Positions 33,189-48,350 are shown, numbered from the stretch's first letter. The stretch is DNA of 64,000 bases from Caprimulgus europaeus (GCA_907165065.1 OU015527.1:19481686-19545685), one strand, 5' to 3'. The notes: generated from the letters alone by a model not told the origin. A program made the numbers and translations.

Positions 33189-36100
33189 GGATGAAGCTGA
33201 CAAGGTAAATATAATCAACTATTTCTGCATGTATAATTTTTTCTTTAATTACACAAATCAGGAAATTTAAAAGACAAATTTCTAATCAGCATTCAATGCT
33301 TAAATGCACATGTAAATATAAATAAAAAGGCTTCCCTGTAAAAAACTCAAGAGAATTAATGTGGAACCCTTGTGTATATGTATGTTTCCGTTATACTCTC
33401 TGACATATTTTGTGGACATGTTTTGTTTATTATAAAGAGGCCAGAGACTATCAGAGCTGTGAGACTTTGGTGTGTCTTCTGAATCAAAGGTTATCTTTCT
33501 AAATCAACATTTTAGAAGCTGCAGCATGCTACTGCTGCTCTCTCAAAACAGGTAACAAAAATGAAAATGGCTGCATGTTGAGAAAAACTAAGGAATAGTT
33601 AGTCTGTGCATTCTAATTATTTCTAGTGTTTTCTGAATAAAAGTAAAATAGATGAATATGCAGTACCGTAAAATGTTAAGAGATTTTATTCCCTACATAA
33701 CAATCTTTCCCGTAAAGATCAGTTCATAATGACTACAAATACAGTGATTTGCCTAATCAGACATCATAATAATGTAAAACAATGCTAAATATTTGTCTAA
33801 GCTCTTAGCTATTACTGTGAACAAGATGCAGAAGTTCCTTAAACCAGGAGAAACCCCAAACTATTAATGATCACCATGCAGACTGAAAATTCCTCTTCAG
33901 GATTAGAAAAAAATGCCCCACTAATCACATAAATAGTTTCCTAGGTACACACTTCAAATACATTAATTACAGCTATTGTGATAAAAAGCCCTCATAACAT
34001 TATAGATCTGAAAAAGAATTTAAAAATATTTGACACACCCAAAATAATTTTCTGAGAAGCTGGTAAACAACTCTATAGCAATTCTTTTGTGTTATCTCGC
34101 CTTAAGCAATTGGTATACTCTGATTTTCAACAAACCACCTCACTAGGCAGCGTATTAATCAGCATCCTTCCTTTTCCTCTGACAGTCTAAAAGAGACTCC
34201 AGAAATAAATGTTTAATATCCTTCAGTCCTAAAAACAAAATGACCTTCCCCAAGAACAGTCAATATATCTTTTTGGAGACCGCATGTCTCCATCCACCAC
34301 ATGGACTGGTGGATTTTTTGACTGATAGGATTTTATTAGTGAAATACTGCTCTGAGTTTAGATGGCATCCATATTTTGATATTTCTGCACCATTTCTGTT
34401 ACACCTTCAAAGCCACATTTAAGCACAAATTAAAGGTGTAAAGAATTTACATTAATCTGGAAATATTAATTCCAAGGACATTAGATGCTCATTGAAATAC
34501 AGTTTCAACAGAGCTGAACAGAACTACAGGATTTGGCTTAGTAGACATATCTCTAACCAGTCCTTTTGGCTTCAAAACATGACCCAAAATTGTACAATCC
34601 ATTAGTATCATTCTAATTAAGTCTGAAAAAAACTTGAAAAAAGTTTGAGAAGTTTAAATCCAAATATCAAAGCAAATTTTAGATGAAGTGACAGCTTCAT
34701 CTGCTTTTTACAGCAAAAAAGTACTAAAGCAGTAGGCTTTTTTTCTTCAGATATTCCTGCAATACCCTTTCTGTTGATACAGTTTCATTGAAAGAAACAG
34801 CTTCTCTTCATGCAATAAGTTGAACTATCTGTCTGGATAAAAATAATGTTATTGATAATTATGATTATTGTTAAAAAGTTGTATAACTCTGTCAGCTTAG
34901 AGGTCTTAAAATGGGTAAGTTGCCTTCTCCCTGTTGCTCTCCCGGTGACCTGCTGGAGACACCTGGAAGTAAGTGTGCTGTAGACATTGTTTCAAGGACG
35001 AGAGTACAAAAAAGAAGTTGTAATATTGACCCTACTGAAGGCTTCTGGTGACTCAATTTGACTTTTTCCATCTGGATGTACTGGGTAGACTATGTAACAG
35101 GAAATAGCCCATGGTGAGCTTACACCAGTATTTAATAATAGCAATGAATCAGCCAACTGTGCTACTAGGGAAAGTAATTGCTTTGAACCATGTAGATTTA
35201 AAATGAATACTTGGATGCCTTTTAATTATTAGCTGCTCAAAGTTAAATGACTTCTGCTCACACTGCATCACAACATATTTAAAGAATTTAATTAAAAGCC
35301 ACAGAATATTCTATCTTAATATTTATGGATAACATTTTTTTTTTCAGATTCCTTTAAAAATGCTACACGTGCACAAGGGAAATATAAAAATAAGGAGTTT
35401 TATCTCATCCTTTATTCTATATACATTATACATGTCAAAATGCTATAAAAGTTTATTGACTCTCAGCCCTCCATGGCAATGGCCTGAACCACATTTTTGA
35501 TTCACTATGCTATTTAGCTGAAGAAAGCTAGTAACAATATAATCTAGTCAGAACTTTTGTTCTTTTAGGTAGATACCTAAATCTGATCCCTTCAAGTCAT
35601 TAGCATAGCTTTATATGTATTTCAAACACTGAATAAGAGGAAACTGTAGCTAAGAATTTTTTAACATAAACAATATAATTAAATGATTTAGCAATAATTA
35701 CAGTATTCTCATTAGCATAATATGAACAGTGCCAAGAAAGCTGTTTAAAAAAATTTAAAGTAAATAATGTAATCTAGTGTAACATGTTTACATAGATTGT
35801 TGCTTACTTTATAGTTAAAGCTGAATTTAACCAAAATAATGTATTTCAGAGCTTGAAGAAAGTTTTCTATCTGCCTTCCAGTCAAAAAAACCCAAACAAA
35901 TACTATAAATTAAGGATGCATGGAGAGCAACGGTGAAGGAGCATAGTTTATTTGTAATGAGATACACACTCTGTTTGCTGGGCCTTAAAAATGCTTATCT
36001 AACTTATTTAAGATGTCTTTCAAATTTAGGAAGTCTTCTGTTCTCAAATCTAGTATTTGTACTATTAATCACCCCAACAGAAAAAAAATCAGGAAATGTG

Positions 36101-39100
36101 TAGCTCAGATATTTCCAGCATTTTTGAAGGAGGCAATTGTTTCAGAGTGTGCCAAAACACAATACCATAGATGTTTTTTCATGCAATGACTAAAAAATTT
36201 TTGTCCTTATAAGACCATTAGCTCATGTTTTTGGCACTATTACCTGATGTTTCAATTCTGTTTCTGGTTACACATCAGGTAGGTCATGACATAAGAAACA
36301 TAAGAAAACAAATTTTTTCTTTGCTTTTCCACAGTCTGCAAAGAAGCTGGGTCTCTTATGCCGGTAACGTACTTACATTCCCAGCCCTACTGAACTATTA
36401 AAAGAGAATGTGGCCATCTCATATGGTACACGGTGTGGTACTCAGCACCATAATACTGTATTTTTACTGTTTGTAGTCCAGTTCTCTCCTGTGTAATCAC
36501 TTCAGATGCCTCTGCATCTATTGCATAGGTTTCCCTTAGGTGAAGTTACTATTTTCTATTTTTAAATATTAAGTATTAATTAAAAACTGAAGGTGAAATT
36601 CAAGACATCTTGTTTCCCTCAGTAAATAAACAGTTGCACTACAGCAGGAAACTGCAGTAGTAGACAACACTGATGCAGAGAGCAGATAAACATATCCAAA
36701 CAGATTTGCAAAACACAGTGGTTTGTGGAGCAGAGGAGCAACCCCCTGCTTCGGTCATGCAGGGTAGTGAACTGCAGTCAAGATTCAGCACAGCTACTAC
36801 AAATTTACGACCAAAGTTAAAGTCAAAATGATTCACTCCTTGAAATAAATTGCCTTAGCCTTTGAAGCTTTGTTCTGGTTTTTGGCTTCCCTACAAAGTA
36901 TTTTCAATTGAGTTAGCATGTTGATAAAAAAAGCTATAGAATACTTAAAGTTATGTATATCAGTAATTATTACTATAGTGACTATGACAATACGAGGAAA
37001 ATCTGATACAAACCTTATGGTGAGAAGAGGAAAAAAAGTGTTTTCTGTGTTTACTGGACCTTCTTTTCACAGTCTTCCGGAATTGAAAAGACATTAATAC
37101 TATATCCTCTCTCTCTGTTTTTAAAAATATATAATATGCAAGCAGCACAATTTCTGCTCAGGTTAGTTATGCGACCCCTCACGTACTACAAAATAATTTC
37201 TTTGATTGTCACCCACATTACTAATGCACTTTGAAGACTCCTCACATCCAGTCCTTATAATTCTTAATGCCTTTCTGATAACTGTAGTACTTGTGGCAGC
37301 AGGAATGAAATGTTTTGTACCTGTTATGTTGAAGTGGTCCTTAGATGTAAAGAGTGGAATTTTTCCAGCACTGCTGGCAGGATGCACAGAGAAGCACTAG
37401 GAAGACAGATCAAGTGTCTGCTTCTGTTGCTATCCTATGGAGGTCATATTGGTTTGCTTTATTTCAAATAAAAATGCAGTCCTACTATTCAACAGAACAT
37501 GGCTAGCAAGAAAAACAGGCACCAGGTACAACAGACTTGTAGTATATGCACTGACATTTTACCATAAATCTCATCTACTACTGCTGTATACAACATAGAC
37601 AGCACTGAATAAATATTTTTTGTCTGCTGGACAATTAGTGAACAGAAAATTATACAGGTAAGCTCTATAGCTATAATTCATATTTTAATACTGACACCTA
37701 GAATTTTAGAGCCAAGATTTGCCCTTTTAGCAAAGTAAATGTAAGATGCAAATATAGATACTTGGGATTCAGATCCATAAGTCTCACTTGTATACTAAGG
37801 TAAAATTATGTAAGTATAATACAAGAAAGTGCTGCAAACTCTGAAAAATATCATCTGTACATGAAAAATAAAGCAATCTTGAAATGTCTAAAGAAAAATT
37901 GAGTACTGCGAGTTATTTTAAAATTTTAAATGAAAATTACTGAAAACCCTACGGACTTGCATTCAGTTTTTTAAAAGACAGAAGAGAGGTTATTAGTTTT
38001 AGTCAAAACAATTATATTTACTTAAATTTAAAGTGTAAGATCTGACACATTAGGCAGCTCAAAAAGAGAGAACTCTTCATTCACAGCTAGGTAGGTTGTA
38101 TCTTCCTGGTAGGAGTTAAGATGTTTACTTTGGGCTAGCTATAACATGTTATAGATAAGAATTCAGGGATAAGGAAAACTGAATATGAAATACTATTTAA
38201 ATTTAATTTAAATTTTCTTCTAGAGACTATAATTTTGTACACTTAAATTACTACTAGTTAGCACTTCATTGGCATGACATCAGTACCATGTACTAAATAC
38301 TGCTATTTAGTGTCTGTTTTCATTGTTTATTTCTGTGCACCACGATAGTGACACACCCCAATCACCTTCTTGACAGAAAGTTCTAGAGAAAATGTCAGGA
38401 GATAAAAGAACACAACATGAATGTACAAAGAAGGATCATAGTTATTTCTACTACTCTTAGATTCAGAACAATTAAGACAAAAGCACCTCTGCAAAACGTC
38501 ACAAACATTAAGTATTTAACTTTTCCTCGACTCTTCTCTCTTCTTTTATATGCACTATTATACAAATATATATGTTGAATGTATATATGCAATATTATAT
38601 GCATATTTTATATCTTCTTATCAAATATTTATAATATATCTAGTTAACCTGGTGATCATTGTATTTTGTTTGTTCTTTTCACTAGGTTAGTAACATGCAA
38701 GGGTTGAACTGCATTTTTAGCCTAACAGTTATGATAGTGGCCTTTTTGCAATGATAAAACCATTACAAAAAAGATGTCCATTGATGATTCTGCTCCCCAT
38801 GATTACAGCAGGTAGGGTTTTTTTTCTCTTGATTTTACCTCTTTAAGTATTTTTAAGGTAAAAAATTTCCCCCTTATTCAAATCACGAAATGTAAAACCA
38901 AAATAATGATATCGCAAAGGAACACCCTTAAGTCATTGAACATGCTCCTATCCAATCACAGGTATTGGAGCAGAAGAAATATTTCATAACATATTTTTCA
39001 TCTCTTTTTTTGTTTGTGACAGAAAAAAATAAATCATAATTGGTTTGAATGTAGTTGCTACCTATTCAAACAACATTTAATCTAGATATTATCTTAAAAG

Positions 39101-39157
39101 AGACAACAAGAAATAGACGTGTGCCCATGGTTTCCAGTTTCTACTGACCTAACAGGA
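33189..39157. other. Intronic AT-rich DNA, no gene recognised
   Basis: No coding potential or repeat family recognised. Open frames (for example 34240-34422, and 37163-37400 on both strands) are short and have no motifs. Confidence 0.5.
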
Positions 39158-39264
39158 CACAGTCCTGTGCAACTTGCTCTAGGTGAACCTGCTTTGGAAG
39201 GGCAGTTGGACTATATGATATCCAGAGCTCCCTTTCAACACCTAACATTCTGAGATTCTGTGAT
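39158..39264 (+). mobile_element. CR1 LINE, short 3' UTR fragment
   Basis: About 105 bp matching the terminal CR1 sequence: the GTCCTGTGCAACTTGCTCT block, then AACCTGCTTTGGAAGGGCAG, then TTGGACTATATGATATCCAG, then the tail ATTCTGAGATTCTGTGAT. It includes little or no coding sequence, only the last part of the element. Strongly 5'-truncated. Confidence 0.85.
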
Positions 39265-41576
39265 AACTGCTGTGTTATGTCAAGAAAAGAGCTCCATCTT
39301 TATGTGACGTCGTTTTTCTCCTTACTCTTTATCTCTCATCCGTTTACACCATACACTCTGCAGCAAGAACTACACTTCTCTTGTGCACAACCCTCACTGC
39401 AAAATATGTACTGCTTGTTACTATTATAATTCAACACTATTTCAGAGGAGAACATTGTTGGCTAATCTTGTTGGCTAATAGGTTATCACTACAGCAGGAT
39501 AAATAAAACACTTCTAGCAAAGTTTCAAGTTTAGACGCTTCAAAATTAAAATATTCCTTCCATTAGCATTTCCTTGCAACATACACACTAGAACATTTAT
39601 TGAGGAAAAAAACACTCAAAATTCACTTTACCTAACTACCTAATAGTGGAAATTACGTTTTAGATATGAGCTGTATTAAGTAGTTGTGGAAATTAAATAT
39701 TTTCAAGAGCAACTTTTATACATATGACATATTAGGCTACATAACACTAAAGGTCCACACAGCAATTTTGACCATGTCAAAACATCCCTGGCCATTAAGC
39801 CATGTTCTCATAGACACTGATCAGTACACTCACAGCACTACTTGGGGTCTAACATCTTGCTCCCATTCAAATACTACTCATATCTGCCTAATTTCTCAGG
39901 AAGTGATTTAACACACTTGTCCCAGAACCCAAATTTCAAGGAGAAAGCAAAAGCTTTTTTTTAAAAGAAATCCAAAATAAATGTACTTATTAAATGAAAG
40001 ATTAAATACTCTGGTGCATGAGTTTAGAGTTGAAGCTCACACAGGAACAGCACCCATAAAACCTGTTAAAAAATATCCAAATATAGAGTGAGAAGAGGCT
40101 ATACGAAGTAACAGCAAAGCACTAGTGACCTGTCTTAGCAGTTGAGGCATGTTATCTTTGGTATTGAAAGATAAAACTTTCTGATTAAGTTTCAGAAGAA
40201 TTTCAACCTTCAGCTTTCATAGTATTACCCATCTCAAAATCACCATGCTTTGAGGGAAGAAGACACTGAAGTATCAGACTGCAGAAGTCACTATCACCAC
40301 ACTTTTCATATTTTCTATTGATCTACCAGGCTCCTCCTGCTTTGTTACTGTCTGGCTTGGTGCTCCAAGTTTCCAAGCACTACAAGCAAGTTTTACAGCA
40401 AGTCAGTAAAGGGATACACAATTTGTGTCAAAATCACTCAGACTTTCTGAAGCTACTGTGTCTCTATACCCACTGCACTGTTTATTTGCAAGGCTACTTA
40501 AATTATGCACAATTAATTTTCTGGCCCTGCTTTTTTCTAGATCTCAGAAAACGGTGAATGCTCTTTAGTATCCATAACTGTTAATAAAATAGGAGTAATA
40601 AAAGCATAAATATCTCTTGACATAAAATTGTTCACAAATCTTCTATCAAGTAAGCTTTTCCTTACATGTTAACCACCACAATCTCACCCATCTGAGCAGG
40701 CACAGCTCTTCTCAGACATCATTCAGCTTCTGGAACTGAGTTCCAAGATGCACTGAAACCCACACACTCATTGGTTACATAGCACACAGACGATGCAGCT
40801 CTAACTTAATTAGCTGGTTTTAAGTCATTATAGAAAATACTGCTTTTTCCTGCAAAGTACTATCAACATTTGTAATGAGTATTTTTTTCCAACAAAAATA
40901 AACACCAGTAAGGTGTCTCAGTGACTAGTAGAAACAATGATATGCTGCACAAACATACATTCATTTCAAAGTGGCTATTACACTGAATATTATTAAAAAA
41001 TACATATATGTTGCATCAGTATATACAAAAAGTCACAGCAAAAATTTAATTAAGCAGATGAATCAAAAATTGCTCAGCTTATTCATAAGCTTGCATTGTG
41101 TGGGCTGCCTTATGCACAGGTATATAAATAATTCAAAATTTCTAGCACCTCTGATGTATAAAAATATAAATCCCAGAACCAGGATAGTTTAATGTACCAT
41201 AAAATAAAAATGTTGGAGCACTACTTCCAAAATAAGAAAAACATTTTCTTTTTGTATTAAAAATAAATGTAAAAAAGCAATTGAAAACTGGGCACCAGGA
41301 AGTATTAGCTATGGGATTTTTCACTTAGAACTTTAAGTATACCAGTTTCACTATGAAAACTGGAAAAAATTAAATTTACATCTTTGAGATGGCAGTGATT
41401 TAAAAAAAAATATGGAGATTGTCCTACTGATAGACACACTAGTTCAGGGACACCTAATAACGTCACACTAATGTATGCCTCAGTCTGAGACTGAAAAAGG
41501 ACAGCCTGCAGATCTAGGTAGGCATGTGAGCATCAAATAAGAATGTGTAAGACAGAGCTTTTAGGGCATTTTTGTT
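39265..41576. other. Intronic AT-rich DNA, no gene recognised
   Basis: Nothing recognisable beyond short chance frames. Confidence 0.5.
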
Positions 41577-41579
41577 TTC

Positions 41580-41630
<51 letters not shown>

Positions 41631-41642
41631 CTTATTTATTAT
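41577..41642. repeat. TTTA tetranucleotide microsatellite
   Basis: About 15 nearly uninterrupted copies of TTTA, with a single change (TTAC) near the right end. A long uninterrupted tract like this is likely polymorphic. Confidence 0.97.
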
Positions 41643-44099
41643 ATAATAAAAGTGACTGAGTTAATCAGTAAGGATGTTCCTTCTCTAGTGAGGCAGTCAA
41701 CATTCAGGTCTTTCAGAAGCTTTCCAAGAACAAAGCATAGTTATGTTCAGACTACCTAGTTGCAGTTTATAGGCTTCCTAGAATTTTTAGGATATCTTGA
41801 GTTAATATGCAGAATAGAGTCCTGACAGCTAAAATATTGAATCTTTTAAGCATTCTGACTGTAGCACGGTTTCTGTAAGTAGTTCCTTCTTAATTAAATA
41901 AAAAAAAAAAAGTGTTTCTATTCGCTGACATCAGATTCTGATTCCACAGATAAAACCAGGTTCCTCACAACAAGTAAGTATAATCTGAAATGGTAGCAGT
42001 GTTACCTAAAAAAAAGAGAAAGAGAATAAAGAAAACATCATGGTGATATAAAGGAGGCAATAACAAGGGGAATCCATGAGCCTAGATACAGAACATGTTC
42101 ATTCATGCTGACAGTTTTTACTGACAGAGTGGAAGAGAGGACTGTAGAGCATAAGAATCTGTACTTTTTCTCACTGGGTTGTAATACAGGGTGAATTCTA
42201 ATTGGAAAAATCCCAAATAATTCAGTTCTTTCCATTGCTACTAACTGCAGTAGAGTTACCTTTAATCCTTTTCAATAAGGATAGAGTTCAGAGAAGAGAC
42301 TTTATGAAAATATAATAATAAACCCAGCCTGTGGGAATTAATCTTTCGCAGAATACATATTTAAGGCAGGCTGCAATTATCTGTTGTATTCATAATAAAC
42401 CAGGAGAGTTTACTGAAAGCTATACATTAGAGTTTAATTTAAAAAACCTCTCAGCTTAGCTAGACACCAAAGTGCATCTCACTCTCAGATTAATGTGTTT
42501 ACTTACAAAAAGAAGCAAGCAGTAACATAAGACCAGCTGATGGCTTTCAAATACACAGGATCTTTACTAAGTAAGAAAAAAAAGAAAAAAACATTTTAGG
42601 CTTTACTTCTTTCCAGCCTTCTGCCCAGTTCAACTCCTCTCAATAAAATGAAAACTTTGAAAAAGAGGAAAAAAAGCAATTGGCTCATCTACATTTTTTA
42701 CTGAAATCAGACACTATGCTCCAACGTTTCATTTTGTGCATTTTACCAAAAAAGAACATGAAAATTAATTCTTGTGATCTCAGAAGTCAGGGGATAAATC
42801 ATTTCTATTCATTATGAAAAATGAAGACATAGCTGTCTTCAATCCATGAGCTATGAAATATTTTGATCAAAGAAGCAACATGAAATGAAAATCAAATTAA
42901 ATTCTATTTTCTGTTAACTCATATTGCCTTGTAAAATCTTTTGAAATTTATTATTTGCAGATAATGCAATTGTCCATTACACTGTCCATTTCTATCACAC
43001 TATGTTTAATCCTCCACCTTGTTTTAATTAAACATTTGAATAAAATTGAGCACAGTTTTTATTATCTCAGTATCTGACATTTCAGACACCTACTTTCTCT
43101 TCAGATCTTTCACTGTTATCTTTTGACAACTTTTCTGCAGTCATAGGTTCAGTACAAAATATTTAAAATTTGAGCCAAAGCAAAAGTAAAACCATGTTAG
43201 TTCAAAGCATAACTGACATTTACATTGGTCAACTTTTAAAGCAGCTACAGTTAAAAAGCACTTCATTAACATGCAGTAATAAAATAAAATTAATTCTTTT
43301 TCCATTGAGCTCTGTTCTGGCCACTGGCACAAGCTACTATGTTCACAGAATCTGAACACAGAGATTTGCTAATTGCTACAGTAGCCAAGACATGAGTATT
43401 CCACACTGCAGCACCCTGAGGTACCAACATAACTGCACTGATAATAATAAACTAGTCAATAAATTTTCATATTCAATAGTACTGCACATGTGCAACATCC
43501 ACGTAGTGAGTAAAAGTGTGAGAACAATTCAGATTCCTGAAAGTTCAGTAATAATTAGTAGTACCCAAGTCTAAGAAGAAATATGCTGACTGCCCTAATA
43601 TTGCTCCATGCCTCAAAGCTATACATGTCATGACCTTCAGAATAGTGAGTGTAATTATTACTCTTCAGAATGATGGGTAATATTCTTGCTTTCTAATGGA
43701 CAGTAAGAAGAATATGCAAGAATGCATCCTTTCATGGAAAAGTGTAACGTACCTGCTTCTCTTGGACATCTGATAGCTAGAAGCAATGAAATAATGCAGA
43801 ACAATTGAAGGGAGAAAACCGTAACAGTGATTACAGTCATATAAAAGTAATGATACCATACAAATCATCTCGTTAATAACATACCCATATAAACTCTTTC
43901 TCACTTTTGTCAGTACTTTATCAATAAGATGACAGAAAGAAGATTTTTAAGAACAAAACTTCTACAAGACATGTTAATCTTTAAATATAAATTAACAAAA
44001 ATTCTCCCGAAGGTTTCAGGCATCCATGACTCTTCGAAATGGACAAAGTTGCTCACCATCTGAATGTAAAGTGTCTGTGAAACATACCATGTAGCCCTC
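41643..44099. other. Intronic AT-rich DNA, no gene recognised
   Basis: No gene or repeat family recognised. Short A runs only. Confidence 0.5.
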
Positions 44100-44840
44100 A
44101 CAAGTCAAAACCTCCACCTTACCTTATAAACTGCTCCTGTACCAGCAACACTTACACCTGTTGGGTAGACCCATGCAACAGCCATGCCTGGGCACTCTCC
44201 CTGTGCTGCCCACCCTGAGGCCAACGGTCTAACAACAGGCATCACATTTTAGACCAGCTGCATGCTACAAAGTTTTGGTGGCCTAACCATGTTAGCTAGA
44301 CCTTGAGGACGTCTCCCACTCCCTGACCTCTTCTGCCAGCAAAGCCATGGATCGAGCACCACCGTGCCAGCAAAAGGAAACTCTTGTTGCCTTGCGGTCT
44401 CTGCTGCACAGGGTGAACAGCCATGCCCGCAGAAAAACCTCCTCCGTTGGCCTGTGCTGTGACTGCACTAGAAAAGACTCTGCTGACATCCAGACAGCAG
44501 GCATAAAGATAGCAGGAGACTTCAGTGTAGATTCAGAGCAACTTCAGATATCAAAAAGTCATTCGCATGAACTAAACCTAAGTAGGCAAAATCTCTAGTC
44601 TCCAGGGTTCATGCTGGATCAGCAAGAGTAACATAATGCTTGCAGACATTTGTCCCCGGCCCTGGAAGCCCCAGCTCTGGCCACTACGCTCCATTTTCTA
44701 TTAGGTCTCCAGAGGTACCCAGGAGGTGGAACTGACCCCTCACACTGGTACTCTATTAAGCAAAAACACTGCAGCTTCTCTTGCATCATCGGTCTATCAG
44801 GTTTGGGGACAGAACAGTGAATAAGAAGTTACTTTGTCTC
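44100..44840. other. GC-richer unclassified block in the intron
   Basis: This block of about 740 bp is noticeably richer in GC than the DNA on both sides. It contains short open frames on both strands (44347-44598 on plus, 44292-44504 on minus) with no recognised domain, and I see no clear TG...CA LTR ends or CR1 blocks. It may be an unrecognised repeat, a retroposed fragment, or a regulatory or non-coding exon. Confidence 0.4.
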
Positions 44841-47800
44841 TTACAAACCATAGCTTAAGTCCAGGATTTGTTCTGAGGGAGGATTCTGTGAACATGGTTT
44901 TTACAGCCTTCTGAGTCTTAATCTGTAGAAAAGAATTTGGCTGCCTTGAATGACAGAACTGTCTATTTAAGGGTAAGAAAACCTCTAAAAATATGGTGAG
45001 TACTGAAAAATCATAAGTATTCTAAGGCGACTTTTTGAACACCCTAAAAATTGCATTGTATCAAAATATAGGTATATAAGTTTGATGAATAGTCATCAAA
45101 TAATTTGAATAACTATAATTTATTTTGTTTAACATACAAAATAACTTCTCTTACTTTCCTGAAAATAAAAGTAGATGTATTTTCATTATCATGGTCTACT
45201 GAATTTAAATGCAGTAATATTTCTGATTTCATCAGATATATTTGCACTAAAAATTATTTCTGATAATAAATTAATTTTTTACTGATTACATGAACTTCAC
45301 AAAAAACCCACCACCACAAAATGTCTCTTTTTGCTTGTAATTTATTGTAATTCTTACTGCTGCACAATTTTGTTTTTTAAGTTTATACCAACTTTAATGA
45401 GCCTATGATGTGTTAAGAGCACTACTATGTTACAGAAAGCAAGGTAGTAAATACATTTTAAGGAAATTTTCTGTACATAGAAAAGATGGCTCCAGAAAGT
45501 TGGCTGGGCTATGTACAAGATTTTACAGAAAACATTACTTGGGTTATTTCTATTCACTACCAAGGCATGATTAGCTGCCCATAAAGAAGTCACAGAATTA
45601 TGCAAGTTCACACATCAGTGAAAATATTTATTTTGTCAGCGTAAGTTTTTGCTAGGTACTTTTCTTAGAGAATGAGAGAAAAATTATTAACAGAATACTG
45701 TACTTCTACTCCTAGAAATCATGGTCCAGTACTATACTGGAAAATAATTATGGATCTGGGTTTATTTCTCTGCAAAGCTTCTTAAGCATCACAGAAGATT
45801 CACATGAACAAGACTAAAGAGTACTCAGAACAGTGATTGCTACTTCCTTCGAGTAAGAGCTACAGTCAAACATGAGTTAATTTTTTAATATATTTCATTG
45901 GTCAAATAGCATTTCTGAGGTAACTGAAAATGAGAATGATTATCCAGGGAATTCACAGGAACATCAGGGTGCTGGCACAAGGCTTAAGCTGGTTCCAACA
46001 AAAAGGCCTCATGGCTGAAGAAATGTTGACTGGCTGTGCATGTCCAGGGACATGGTCAAATGGTGGGAATTTTATCTGCTTTCAAATTCAACAAAAGTGG
46101 GAATAAACCATTTAGAGTATTTCATCCTTACTGGATGCACTGCTTCATCTCAAAAATATTAACCTGTACCATATTTCTCCTGCGTATCACAAATGCACTT
46201 TTTCTTAAAGCAGGCTTATTTTTCAATTTATATGCATGTTTTACATATATATAGTTTATTATGAACATTCACAAAGACATACATATGTACAAACTGTATT
46301 CTGTTAATTTCATGCAAGTACTTGCAAAATAATAGTCTATAGAAGCATAAAATGCATATAACTACATGAATTAACAAAGAATGAAATATAAGGAAAAATT
46401 TAGTTGGTGGTAGTGGTGGGGAACATACGGTCTCTCAGAAAATACTGTACTTCATTAATGAAAAAAAAAACCCCTCTTTTGAAGATGCACACCTTCTCAG
46501 AATATAATATGCATATAATGTGTTCAATGAGGCAGCATATTAAATCATTTCAGATCGCGTAAATTGGTTTTAGAAATTAATAGCTTTTGAAAAGTCTTTA
46601 AATTATTAAAGCACCAAATAGATCTAAGAATCTCCTTATATAAGGCTCCCCATGTCTTATTCCCACATCTCATCTGTAAGGACCCAGAAAACATTAAAAG
46701 TGTATGCAGCAAGGTCAGCCAAGGGAAATGCTTGTAAAAAGCAGAGCAGATTTAAAGGGGCATTTAAAAGATAAGCTTGACAAAGCATTAGTAAGATCTT
46801 ATGCAGTAAAATTTTATGCAGGAACATCACAAATGACTTAATAAGCCTGGTTTCCATAGGCTGAGGTTAGAGTTCAATGTTGATTACTATATGACTACTT
46901 ATATGGTAAAAGCATAAATTACTGCAGTTCCATGTTTAGATCAGTACACTGAATTCACAAACAGGCATTTATTCATTCATAAATACTTTTGATTATAAAT
47001 GACCTATTTACTCATGAAAGTTTATGAAAAGAAATTTCAATGCATTCACCTCTAGAAATTCTAAGGATATCAGTACACAAATTTTGCTATAAACACTTCT
47101 CTTGCAAACCCAGAGTAAAATTTCTTAGTTGCTCAGAATCAATTATAGATTATTGCCCACCATAAGAAAGACAACTCAGACTAATCTTTTATTTACTTTT
47201 GGTGTTCCTTATTGCCACTTTCCAGCTAGAATGACAGGCTGCAACACTAATTTGGTAGATAGTAGCTGAGATTTATGCCAAGACAGACTTCCACACAAAA
47301 CTGCTTGGTGCGGTATGGCAGGTCTTCCTGGCAAAAACTTGCTGAGGGTAGAATCTTCCCTTACAACATCTCTTTGGTTTTTTCCCCTCCTTCTTTTCTC
47401 TCTTTATTTATTTATTTTTTTAACCCCTAGGAACATTAAACAATGTCTGGAATCTTCCTAGAACGGGTTAAGAAAATATAACTAGAATGTCAACAGTTGT
47501 TATATAGAAGGTGACATGGTGCTTCTATTTTTTTTTTCTGTAAGAATGAAAAATGAGAATCAGAGGAACACTCTCCACCACTTTTTTTTTTTTTTGAAAT
47601 GCATAAGCTCACTATGACAGTAGCTATTTTTCAAATAAACTCTAATCACACATGTTACAGGAAACATTAACTCCCTGAATGCTTCATTATGACTACTGCA
47701 AGCTGAAAGGCACACATTTACTCCTTTTTTTTTCCTTCCTTTCTTCTTCCTCCTCTGTCACTGAAGAGGACATGTTAGAAATCTAGCAGGGTGTTTCCCA

Positions 47801-47909
47801 GTACAGGATGAGCAAATCTGCAAACCGAGTGATCTAAGAAGATAAAGCAGTCTAGCTGCAACAAGAATTTAGTTGCTGGCAGCAGAAGGCCAGTGAATAA
47901 ATCCAGAAT
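44841..47909. other. Intronic AT-rich DNA, no gene recognised
   Basis: No gene or repeat family recognised. A T run lies at about 47582-47595 and another near 47530. Confidence 0.5.
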
Positions 47910-48350
47910 GTACTGTATTTGGACTGATGGGCTCAGTTCTGGCCCTTCATCCCAAAGATGACACAGTAGAACTAGAAAAGGTAGCTAGAAGGCAACAAAG
48001 GCAATGAAATGGCTTTTGCACACAAAAAAAAAGAAAAAAAAAAAAACTCTAAATAGACTAAGATTCTTCATCTGGGAAAAGCAACAGCTGAAGGATGACA
48101 TAATCAAATCATAAACTGCTATTCACCAACACCTCAGTATGAGTGACTAATCTTTTTCCTATTCACCCCGAGCAAGGTAGTCACTCACTCTCACAATGCA
48201 GAACATAAGGAGCATTAAATGAAACTATCAAGAGGCAATTTCAAGACACAGCATAACTGGAATTCTTCTCTTAGCTGAAATCAGTCATTCTTTTATATTT
48301 CCTATACTCTTTTTCAGTTCAGAAAATCCTGTAAGAAGGTTGAACTAGAA
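47910..48350 (+). mobile_element. Old, diverged CR1-type LINE fragment
   Basis: The order of blocks fits a diverged CR1 3' region in sense orientation: GGGCTCAGTTCTGGCCC near 47929; GAACTAGAAAAGGTAGC with an AGAAGGCAACAAAGGCAATG block near 47969-48008; ATTCTTCATCTGGGAAAAGC near 48063-48082 (equivalent to the LFSLEK block); CAGCTGAAGGATGACATAAT near 48085-48104; and a possible GGTTGAACTAGAACCT near 48339. An A-rich insertion splits it at 48023-48046. Similarity is weak, so this would be an ancient copy. Confidence 0.5.
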
